Below are positions 17,102 to 24,212 of a stretch of 64,000 nt of DNA, one piece after another. The translations under genes and the position numbers were made by a program. The stretch comes from Planctomycetota bacterium (GTDB lineage: Bacteria; Planctomycetota; Phycisphaerae; UBA1845; PWPN01), in NCBI GenBank assembly GCA_022711465.1, contig JAKLEZ010000001.1, positions 496,001-560,000 on the forward strand, in the 5' to 3' direction. The first letter of the stretch is position 1; each line of letters begins with the position of its first letter. Under the pieces are notes generated by a model. It did not search any database. It was not told the origin of the DNA and saw nothing but the letters and a program-made list of their open reading frames with translations.

Positions 17102-18835
17102 TCATCCTTTCTCCGCCGGGTAGACCTTGACCTCGACCCGGCGGTTCTTGGCGTGGTTGTCGGGGTCATTGGCGTCGGCCGGCTTGTCCCAGCCCACTCC
17201 TTCGACGGCGAACTGGTTGGGATCCATCTTGAACCTGTTGACCAGTTCCTCCTTGACCGCGTTGGCCCGCTGCAGCGAGAGCTCCTTGACCATGGTGGCG
17301 GGAATCTGATTCCGCATCGAGCCGTCGGTGTGCCCCTGGATGATGATCCGGGCGGCACCGAACTGAGCGGCCAGCTTGGCGATATCCTCAAGGACGAAAT
17401 CCACGTTGGGGTCGTACAGCTCCTCGACGTCCTTGCCTTCCCGCTTCTTGGTCACCTTCTTCCGGAGTTCCCAGCTGTTGGGGAAGAAGTGAATGAAGAC
17501 GGTGTTGGTCAGGATCTCGTCCTCGGCCTTGATGCTGCCCGGCGTGGTCGGAGTGAACTGGACCTTGTACTCGTCTTTCTGGGAGGAGTACTTCTCTTCC
17601 TGGCCGAGCTTCTCGATGACCGAGGAGTCCATCACCTGATCAAACGGCACCTGCGGATTCCTGACGGCTCCGATCTTGCGATACAGGTAGTAGGACTGAT
17701 TCCAGATCCGCTCGAAGTTGGCCGGGTTGTTCTGATTGCGGAAAAACTGGTAGTTCTCGGCCCAGTTCGTGCTGTGGGCGTCGCCGAGCATGTTCAGGGC
17801 GTCGGACGCAGGTATGTTGTACCCCTGGGCCATCAGCTCCGCGACGTGCTTTCTGGCCGCCTCATCCTTGAGCGCGACCATGGCGTCAAAGATGCCGCGG
17901 ACGATCCCCTCGCAGATGCCCGGATGATCCTTGGCAAAGTCGGCTCGGGCAAACCAGACGTCGGCGATGAGCTTGTTGGCCGTGGCCGTGGTCACCAGCA
18001 GCCGGTTGCCCGCAACCTTCTCGAGGTTGTAAATGTCCGGCGCCCAGGAAACGGCGCCGGCGATGTCCTTCTGGGTGTTGAATGCCGCGGCGGCCTGGAA
18101 TGCATCCTCGGTGAAGACCATGTTGACTTCGGACGGCTGGAGGCCGCCCGCCACCAGCATGTTCAGGGCAAAGTAATGCGACGGAGAGTTCTGGGCCAGC
18201 ACCAGCTGCTTGCCGCGAAGATCGGCCACCGTCTTGATGGCGTCGCGGACCACGATGCCGTCGCCGCCGTTGGACCAGTCCACCTGCTGGTAGATGCGGG
18301 GCATGACCCGGCTGTCACGAGGCTTGCCAGTGGAATCGACGAAGCCCTCGACAAACAGCGGAACCATGTCCAGCGTGGCCCAGCCTATGTGCACGTCGCC
18401 GGAGGCATAGGCATCGCGCATGGCCACCGGGTTGTCGATGAGCACGAGTTCGACCTTGAATTCCTGCCCGTCGGCCGTCTTCCAGACCTGGTTGGGCTTG
18501 AAGCCCTCATTGGCCAGGATGATCGGAGCCCAGCCAGCCCAGACGTTCAGGGCGAAGCGGACGGTGTTGTCCACCAATGGCTTGTACGCGCTGGTGCCCT
18601 TGACCTCCGGCAGACGCTCCGAGGCCTTGAAGGTGTATTCCTTCACCGTGGTCACGCCGCTGGCGTCACTGGCGTTCTCGACCTGCTGGGCCGGGGGCAA
18701 CTGCATGGGACCGCCCGTGCCGGCCTTCTTCTCCCGCGGGGCGATGAGATCGCTCCGGTAGATCGCGAAGCCCACCAGCGCGGCGACCACCAGGGCCAAC
18801 GCCACAAAAAACGGTGCCTTGGGTTGTCCTGCCAT
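17102..18835 (-). CDS. ABC substrate-binding protein fused to an OmpA peptidoglycan-binding domain
   Basis: 577 residues from the ATG at 18835, which has GGAGG 7 nt upstream; the frame is open to 19006 but that would include the previous gene's end. An uncleaved-looking N-terminal helix (FFVALALVVAALVGFAIY) anchors the protein. Residues about 90-410 form a type-2 periplasmic binding fold of the NitT/TauT/NMT1 kind (TVRFALNVWAGWAPIILANE, SGDVHIGWATLDMVPLF, KQLVLAQNSPSHYFALNML). The C-terminal 140 residues are an OmpA domain: IIIQGHTDGSMRNQ, LSLQRANAVKEELVN, GVGWDKPADANDPDNHAKN then RRVEVKVYP. This would tether the binding protein to both inner membrane and cell wall. Substrate unknown. Confidence 0.9.
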   Translation of the reverse strand: MAGQPKAPFFVALALVVAALVGFAIYRSDLIAPREKKAGTGGPMQLPPAQQVENASDASGVTTVKEYTFKASERLPEVKGTSAYKPLVDNTVRFALNVWAGWAPIILANEGFKPNQVWKTADGQEFKVELVLIDNPVAMRDAYASGDVHIGWATLDMVPLFVEGFVDSTGKPRDSRVMPRIYQQVDWSNGGDGIVVRDAIKTVADLRGKQLVLAQNSPSHYFALNMLVAGGLQPSEVNMVFTEDAFQAAAAFNTQKDIAGAVSWAPDIYNLEKVAGNRLLVTTATANKLIADVWFARADFAKDHPGICEGIVRGIFDAMVALKDEAARKHVAELMAQGYNIPASDALNMLGDAHSTNWAENYQFFRNQNNPANFERIWNQSYYLYRKIGAVRNPQVPFDQVMDSSVIEKLGQEEKYSSQKDEYKVQFTPTTPGSIKAEDEILTNTVFIHFFPNSWELRKKVTKKREGKDVEELYDPNVDFVLEDIAKLAAQFGAARIIIQGHTDGSMRNQIPATMVKELSLQRANAVKEELVNRFKMDPNQFAVEGVGWDKPADANDPDNHAKNRRVEVKVYPAEKG

Positions 18836-18908
18836 GACTTGACCTCCATGTTGCTGGACCTTGCGGGCCGACCGCCCGCCGTTCCACGCGCCTTCGTCTC
18901 CACACCCG

Positions 18909-19769
18909 CTACTTCTCGGCGGGCATCTGCTCCGCCAGGATCCGCTTCTCGTAGATCTCCGACAGCCTGGCCTGCAGTTGGGCCCCGTCGGCCGCCTCAA
19001 CCACATGCCCGTTGACCCTGTTCAGGAAACCAAAGTACTTGGCCGAGGTGTCAAACGCAACAAAATGAAGCTCGACCTCGCCCTTGGTCTGGGCATAGAG
19101 CTGTTGGGCAATCCGATCCGGCCGCGGCCCCACCGTGTTCTCGCCGTCGGTGATGCACACCAGGTGCTTGCGCGTGCAGCCAGACTGGTAGAGAGCCTTG
19201 AATCCGACGGTCAGAGCCTCACCGATGGCAGTCCCGCCGCCCGGACGACCGATCGAGCTGACCGCCGCGTCGGCCTGATCGGCCCTGAATTCGCCCATCG
19301 GCAGGATCTGCACCGGCGAACTGGAGAAACGGTAGATCCCCACGTTCAGAAGCCGGTCAGTGTGGTTCTTCTGCCATTCGGCAGTGTAGGCCACAATCCG
19401 CTTCAGGGCCTCCTGGGCCAGAACGTACTTCTGTTGCTGGCCGCCGGTCGAGCCTCGGACCGACTGCTCCATGCTGCCCGAGGTGTCGATCAGGATCGCC
19501 ACCGCCGTACACACGCGCTGCTCGGCTTCCGGCAGGGGGATGCTCCAACCACCCGTTGGAGGTGCCTGGGGCGACACCGCTCCCGACTTGCTCAAGGGCG
19601 GCGACACCTGGCGGCCGTCGCAGCCGCCCAGCACCCACTTGGCCATGAAGGCAACGATCACCACAAACATGACCGTCCGTGCACCCGCCACATGAACCCG
19701 GCTGACGCCCGAACCCGCAGCCCACCGCCGTCGCGGGAAGAATCTGCGCCCCAAGCCGCCATGTCTCAT
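18909..19769 (-). CDS. von Willebrand factor A domain lipoprotein
   Basis: 286 residues. AGGAGG stands 8 nt before the ATG at 19769. The Arg-rich N-terminus leads into VMFVVIVAFMAKWVLGGC, a lipobox (LGGC) at about residue 50; a shorter start at 19670 would give a more typical lipoprotein signal. The vWA domain has an intact MIDAS (VAILIDTSGSMEQ), the Thr loop GGGTAIGEAL and the Asp loop CITDGENTVG, so metal-dependent ligand binding is expected. It lies between the H1-like gene and the SBP-OmpA gene in one operon. vWA proteins commonly work with AAA ATPases, and an AAA ATPase is encoded two genes upstream. Confidence 0.88.
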   Translation of the reverse strand: MRHGGLGRRFFPRRRWAAGSGVSRVHVAGARTVMFVVIVAFMAKWVLGGCDGRQVSPPLSKSGAVSPQAPPTGGWSIPLPEAEQRVCTAVAILIDTSGSMEQSVRGSTGGQQQKYVLAQEALKRIVAYTAEWQKNHTDRLLNVGIYRFSSSPVQILPMGEFRADQADAAVSSIGRPGGGTAIGEALTVGFKALYQSGCTRKHLVCITDGENTVGPRPDRIAQQLYAQTKGEVELHFVAFDTSAKYFGFLNRVNGHVVEAADGAQLQARLSEIYEKRILAEQMPAEK

Positions 19770-19821
19770 GGCTCATCCTCCTCGCCTTCGCGCAATCCAT
19801 GGCCCATCGGAGGATCCAGAG

Positions 19822-20286
19822 TCAACCCTGGAAAACGCTCTTGGGCCGGTTCTCGCACATCGCGTGCATCATCTGCATGATGTCGTACGCGGTCAGCTCA
19901 CACAGAAGCTCGGTGACTTTCGCGTGCAACGCATCATTAAGCCTGGGCTCCACTTCTTTCATGAGCTTCACCAGCCGCTCTTCCTGAACAGCCAGCTCGC
20001 GCTCCTCGATCACGCCGTCGGCTACGGCTTCCAGGAAGCTGCGGAGCTGCCTGGCGTAGCGGTCAATCAGCGGTTTGTGGGAGGCACCATCCAGCCAGCT
20101 CAGGCGGGATCCCCTCTTGGCCGGAGCAGCCTTGGCCGCCCTCCCGGCCGTCTTCTTGGCCCTCGGTCCGGGCTTGGACTTCGCCCTGGCGGTCTTCTTG
20201 CCCTTCGCTGGCCCCTTCTTGCCTGCCGACCTGGCGGCGACGGCTTTCCTCGAGGCTGCCCTTTTCACTTTCTTCGTAGTCGCCAT
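19822..20286 (-). CDS. Histone-H1-like Lys/Ala-rich protein with helical C-terminal domain
   Basis: 154 residues. The first 60 residues are a Lys/Ala/Arg/Pro tail (repeats of AAKK, KPGPRAKK, AAPAKR) like the C-terminal tail of eukaryotic H1 or bacterial Hc1-like proteins. The last 95 residues form a compact acidic helical domain (PLIDRYARQLRSFLEAVADG, EERLVKLMKEVEPRLNDALH, LLCELTAYDIMQMMHAM). A basic tail could bind DNA, RNA, acidic lipid or polyphosphate; nothing in the sequence chooses among these. A GAGGG lies about 7 nt before the start. Its place between an AAA ATPase and a vWA lipoprotein argues for a role in the envelope module. Confidence 0.75.
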   Translation of the reverse strand: MATTKKVKRAASRKAVAARSAGKKGPAKGKKTARAKSKPGPRAKKTAGRAAKAAPAKRGSRLSWLDGASHKPLIDRYARQLRSFLEAVADGVIEERELAVQEERLVKLMKEVEPRLNDALHAKVTELLCELTAYDIMQMMHAMCENRPKSVFQG

Positions 20287-20363
20287 TTCATCGCCCTCAT
20301 TTCATCGAACCTAGAACGATTCCACGGAAACCGAAACGGAGTCGAACCGGCCTCCGACGGCCC

Positions 20364-22211
20364 TCAGTCCTTCAACAGGCTTCGGATGGCCATCATCCGC
20401 TCCTGCAGCTGGGCCCGGCCGCCGGGCTCCCCAACCCGCTGGCGCCACTTGGGCGGCAGGAACGTCAGCTGGGTACACTCCAGCACGGCCGCCAGTTCCT
20501 GCAACTCCTTCTCCAGACCGTGAGCCGACGGGATAAACTCGGTGAAGGCCTCCTGGACGTCCGTCTGGGCCAGTTCCGTTCGACCGGCCCCGAGAGCCTT
20601 CCGCCGGGCGGTCAGGACGATGCTCTCGATGTCCGCACCACTGAGCTGCCCCTGCGTGGCGATCGGCGGCAGCGTCTCGGGTCTGAGGGCCACCTTGTTC
20701 TTCCGGGCCATGGCCAGGAACATCTCCCGAACCTCGGCCTCGTCCTGCGGGTAGAACATCGGGATGTGCACCTCGGCCCGCCCCTGCCTTTTCAGGTCGA
20801 TCGGAAGCAGGTCAGGCCGGCAAGTCAGCAGCATCCACACGATCTTGCCGCGATAGCGGGTGTCGCCCATCTGGCTGGCGATCATGGAGAACACGCGGCT
20901 TGATGTGCCGGAGTCACCTTCCGCCGAGCGATTGCCCAACGCCGCGTCGGCCTCGTCAATGATGACCACCACCGGTCCGAGCGAACGAAGAACGGTCAGC
21001 ACGTTCTCCAGATTACCCTCCGTCTCGCCCACGTACTTCGATCGGAAATTGCGGAGCTTCAGACAGGGAATGCCGACCGAGCCGGCGTAGCACTCGGCCA
21101 GGAACGTCTTGCCCGTGCCGACCGGCCCGCTCAACAGGTAGCCCATCGGGGCCGCCTCCAGCCGGTTGTGCAGAATGAGATCGGCATCGTCGCGCAGCCG
21201 CTGCTTGGCAGCGGCCTGGCCGGTGACCAGGTCGAGCGTATGCGGCGGCTCCACAAACTCGACCAGCCCTTGGCACTGCCGCTCGATCATGGTCTTCTTG
21301 AGCTGTTTGAAACGCGCGGGATCCACCCCGCGCTTCGCATGCCGGGCTTGAGACAGGACCACGTTGAGATTCACCAGACTCAGGCCGTTGGACAAGGCGG
21401 CCAACTCGGCCGGTGACATGTCCTGACCCACCGGCGAGCCACTCGTCGAGCTCTGGGCCTCCACCGCCGGGAGCGACCCGGACTTGCCGGCGTCGGCCTG
21501 GCCGGCCGCCCACCGGGCGAAGGCCTCTCGTGTCGCGATGTCCGGCAGGGGAATCTCAATCGCGGCCACATGAGGGCTCTGGACCAGCCGGTCGTTCACC
21601 TCGGACAGCTTGTCCGCCACCAGGATGAACGCGACGTTGATGCGCTTGATGTACGGATTCTGGGCCCAGGACAGCATCCGGACAAGATTCGTGCCCTGCC
21701 CGCGGGCCAGCGCCCCCAGGTCGCCGGCCGGTGCCAGGTACTGGGCATAATCCAGAACCACCGCGATCTTCTTGCGCCGGCCGGGATCATCCTCGAGCAG
21801 GTTCCGCTCGATCAGCGCGTCCAGCAGGAGGAGCACTTTGTCGGGATCCCGCGGCCAAGATGCGGGCTCGCCCATCCGTACCGTCAGATACTGAACCATC
21901 TCCTTGAGACGGTCGGGATCGCCCCCGCTCATCGGCCGCAACCCCTGCCCCAGATCGTAATGCAGGACCAGATGCCATGATCCGAACACCTGCGCCGCCA
22001 GGAACTCGGGCAGGCCGCAATAGCCGCCGTTCTCGTCGTTCGACAACGGGATCAGATCGTGAACATTCCCGTGCAGAACGAACAGACAGGTCGTTCCGGA
22101 GAAGTATGCCTCGGCCAGAGACCTTGCCCAGGCAGGGAAAAACGAAGGAAGATCGAAACGATGAGCCACAAGCGATGAGTCGCAACTGGATACGGGCGCG
22201 TTCTGCGTCAT
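20364..22211 (-). CDS. AAA+ ATPase with a degenerate first and an intact second AAA domain
   Basis: 615 residues. The N-terminal half (about 20-260) has an AAA-like layout with a Walker-B-like AVVLDYAQYLAP but no P-loop (FVLHGNVHDLIPL occupies that place). The C-terminal half has Walker A SGPVGTGKTFLAE (about residue 360), pore-loop-like FRSKYVGETEGN, Walker B PVVVIIDEADAAL, and a second region of homology LLTCRPDLLPIDLKRQGRAE with the Arg finger. This is a classical AAA, not MoxR. It is probably cytosolic and may remodel the PspA-like protein, as Vps4 does ESCRT-III, or control the vWA protein. It follows the PspA-like gene by 81 bp. Confidence 0.88.
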   Translation of the reverse strand: MTQNAPVSSCDSSLVAHRFDLPSFFPAWARSLAEAYFSGTTCLFVLHGNVHDLIPLSNDENGGYCGLPEFLAAQVFGSWHLVLHYDLGQGLRPMSGGDPDRLKEMVQYLTVRMGEPASWPRDPDKVLLLLDALIERNLLEDDPGRRKKIAVVLDYAQYLAPAGDLGALARGQGTNLVRMLSWAQNPYIKRINVAFILVADKLSEVNDRLVQSPHVAAIEIPLPDIATREAFARWAAGQADAGKSGSLPAVEAQSSTSGSPVGQDMSPAELAALSNGLSLVNLNVVLSQARHAKRGVDPARFKQLKKTMIERQCQGLVEFVEPPHTLDLVTGQAAAKQRLRDDADLILHNRLEAAPMGYLLSGPVGTGKTFLAECYAGSVGIPCLKLRNFRSKYVGETEGNLENVLTVLRSLGPVVVIIDEADAALGNRSAEGDSGTSSRVFSMIASQMGDTRYRGKIVWMLLTCRPDLLPIDLKRQGRAEVHIPMFYPQDEAEVREMFLAMARKNKVALRPETLPPIATQGQLSGADIESIVLTARRKALGAGRTELAQTDVQEAFTEFIPSAHGLEKELQELAAVLECTQLTFLPPKWRQRVGEPGGRAQLQERMMAIRSLLKD

Positions 22212-22292
22212 GGAGCATCACTCCGCTCGGCGAAAAGCCGAAGTCCCTCCCGCAGGCAACGACATCCTCAGTCCGACCGCTCCCTCCCACCC

Positions 22293-23048
22293 TCACTCAT
22301 CGGTCATCACCTGCTTCTCCTTCGCCGGGCCAAGTTCCTTCGCCGTGTCGGCCACTTTCGCCGTCTCCGGGGTGACCAGGCCGGCCTGGATTTCGAAGTC
22401 GCGCAGAGCCTGGTCGGCCATGACCTTCTCCATGGCCTGCTCCTGCTTGATGTCGGCGATCCCGTCACCGGACAGATCGGCGGCCACGCGGGCCTTCGCT
22501 CGATTCAATCCGATCTTGTCCTGGATCACCTGCTCGATCTGGCCGAAATCCGTGGTCACGTCAAAGTTGAAGTCCGTGGCGAGCTTGGCCATCTCCGCCT
22601 CGGCCCGGCTCATCTTCAACTCAGCGTCATACTTGGAAATCTTGTCGCGGACCTGAGCCAGCTTGCCGCTGGCATGCTTGATCTTGAGCAGGTTGTTGTT
22701 GTACGCCTCCTCATGAAGATCGAGCTGAGCCTCGTTCTCAGACAGCTCCTTCTTGGCCTTCTGCAGCTCGAGGGCATACTTGCCGGCCGACTCCCGGTCG
22801 CCCGCCTGAAGATAGGCCTTCACTTTGGCCTCCAGGTTGACGGCGTGGGCCTTGTTCGCGGCAACCTGCCGGCCGACCCGCTCGACCAGGCCCCGGTACT
22901 GCTCCAGGCCTTCCCGGCCTTCTTTCAGCTGATTGACAGCCAAGTCGTACTCGTACTGCATCTGGGCAATGGGGTCGGCTGTCCAGAAGAAGTTCGCGAT
23001 CTTGTTGATCTGAGCCTTGATAGCGTGCCACAGCTTGCCTGCGATCAT
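22293..23048 (-). CDS. PspA/IM30-like coiled-coil protein, first gene of the operon
   Basis: 251 residues from the ATG at 23048 (AGGTG just upstream); the open frame to 23246 would cross the promoter. The chain is nearly all helix: KAQINKIANFFWTADPIAQM, then YDLAVNQLKEGREGLEQYRG, RVGRQVAANKAHAVNLEAKV and KVKAYLQAGDRESAGKYALE, the last resembling the helix 3-4 pattern of PspA/Vipp1. PspA proteins are ESCRT-III relatives that bind and stabilise stressed inner membranes. The C-terminal 60 residues differ from typical PspA. First position in the operon, directly after the promoter, is consistent with a stress-inducible module. Confidence 0.8.
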   Translation of the reverse strand: MIAGKLWHAIKAQINKIANFFWTADPIAQMQYEYDLAVNQLKEGREGLEQYRGLVERVGRQVAANKAHAVNLEAKVKAYLQAGDRESAGKYALELQKAKKELSENEAQLDLHEEAYNNNLLKIKHASGKLAQVRDKISKYDAELKMSRAEAEMAKLATDFNFDVTTDFGQIEQVIQDKIGLNRAKARVAADLSGDGIADIKQEQAMEKVMADQALRDFEIQAGLVTPETAKVADTAKELGPAKEKQVMTDE

Positions 23049-23156
23049 CTCAACACCTGGCCTTTCCATCCAAACAGGTCCAGCACACCGGGGGGGCGAC
23101 GCAGCAGCGGCAAACGGCCCCCGCGTCCACAGGTAACGAACTGCGCTACGGTTTCC

Positions 23157-23185
23157 TGTATAATCGACCCCCAGGCGAACGTCAA
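23157..23185 (-). promoter_or_regulatory. Sigma70-like promoter of the PspA/AAA/ABC operon
   Basis: On the minus strand TTGACG (23185-23180) and TATACA (23162-23157) are separated by exactly 17 bp. Transcription would start near 23150, giving a leader of about 100 nt before the ATG at 23048. A plus-strand TATAAT overlaps at 23159-23164 but lacks a matching -35 box. The remaining 216-bp divergent gap shows no clear operator that I can support. Confidence 0.6.
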
Positions 23186-23264
23186 CGAGAACCCTCTGGC
23201 ATTTGCCCCCGATCACGGGTAGCTTTGGACCGGCGGTTCCGCGCATTCACGGGGAAACATCGCG

Positions 23265-24212
23265 ATGGCGACGAGTCAGACGAAGATCCGCACCCTCATC
23301 GGCTCCGACGTCGGCAACGTCCTGGCGATCTGGAATCGAGCCCTGAGACGCGATCCGATGACGGAGGGACGTTTTGTGGCCGGGATTCTGGCCGATCCCG
23401 ACTACTGGGCAGGCGATGATTCCGGCTTCTTCGTGGCCACCAGCCATGGCCGGCCGCTGGGCTTCCTCCGGGCGATCATCCGGCGCCTGCCCAACGATCG
23501 CATGGGCCTCGAGCCCGAGGTGGGCTGGATCCCAATCGTGGCCGTCAGCCCTGACCATCAGCGAGCGGGAATCGGCACCGCCCTCATGGAGGCCGCCCTC
23601 GCCTACTTCCGCCGCCACGGCCGCAAACGCGTCTGGGTCTGCGGCGGCAGCGGCTCCGCGCCAGGCTACATCTTCCCCGGCGTGGACAAGGACCTGTACC
23701 CCGGCGGACTCGCTCTCTTCAGCAAAACCGGCTTCAGAATCAACCGCGAATCGGAGTCCATGGCCCGGGAGATCGTCGACTTCGAGGTGGACAGGTTCCG
23801 CGCCGAGGCCTGGGCAACCAGCGATGACGTCAAGGTCGTGTCGCTCGTGCCCGAGCTGGTGCAGGATTTCATCGAGTTTCTCGCCGAGTCGTTCCCCGGC
23901 GACTGGAACACCGCCGCCCGGGCCAAGATCCGCGCCGGACTGCTCCACGAAGTCCTGGTCGCGATCGTTGACGGGAAGGTCGTCGGGTACTGCCAGTGGG
24001 AGGGTGAACACTTCGGCCCCTTCGGCGTGAGGAAGGACCTGCGAGGCCGGCGCGTCGGAGCCAAGCTCTTCATCGAAGCTGTCCAACGAATTCGCGAGGC
24101 CGACGGCCGCACCGTCTGGTTCAACTGGGCTGAAGAGAAGGCGGCCAGGTTCTATCGGCGATTCGGCCTCAAGGCCACCCGGCGGTTCGTCATCTTCGAG
24201 AAGGAGCTATGA
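23265..24212 (+). CDS. Protein with two GNAT N-acetyltransferase domains
   Basis: 315 residues. The first GNAT domain (about 5-160) has GWIPIVAVSPDHQRAGIGTALMEAAL, split here as VAVSPDHQRAGIGTAL, the acetyl-CoA pyrophosphate loop Q/RxxGxG/A, with LALFSKTGFRI later. The second (about 180-315) has FGVRKDLRGRRVGAKLFIEA and WFNWAEEKAARFYRRFGLKA. Both P-loops look intact. The substrate (amine, aminoglycoside, protein N-terminus) cannot be told. The stop overlaps the start of the beta-helix gene by 4 nt (ATGA), so the two are co-translated. The start has GGGGAA about 8 nt upstream. Confidence 0.88.
   Translation: MATSQTKIRTLIGSDVGNVLAIWNRALRRDPMTEGRFVAGILADPDYWAGDDSGFFVATSHGRPLGFLRAIIRRLPNDRMGLEPEVGWIPIVAVSPDHQRAGIGTALMEAALAYFRRHGRKRVWVCGGSGSAPGYIFPGVDKDLYPGGLALFSKTGFRINRESESMAREIVDFEVDRFRAEAWATSDDVKVVSLVPELVQDFIEFLAESFPGDWNTAARAKIRAGLLHEVLVAIVDGKVVGYCQWEGEHFGPFGVRKDLRGRRVGAKLFIEAVQRIREADGRTVWFNWAEEKAARFYRRFGLKATRRFVIFEKEL

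Noticed and set aside
16094..19015. 973-codon plus-strand open frame across the ABC operon
   Set aside because: The minus strand holds recognisable permease and SBP-OmpA genes in the same bases. Long antisense frames are expected at this GC content.
23159..23164. Plus-strand TATAAT as promoter of the GNAT gene
   Set aside because: No acceptable -35 box lies at 16-18 bp. The same bases form the -10 of the better minus-strand promoter.
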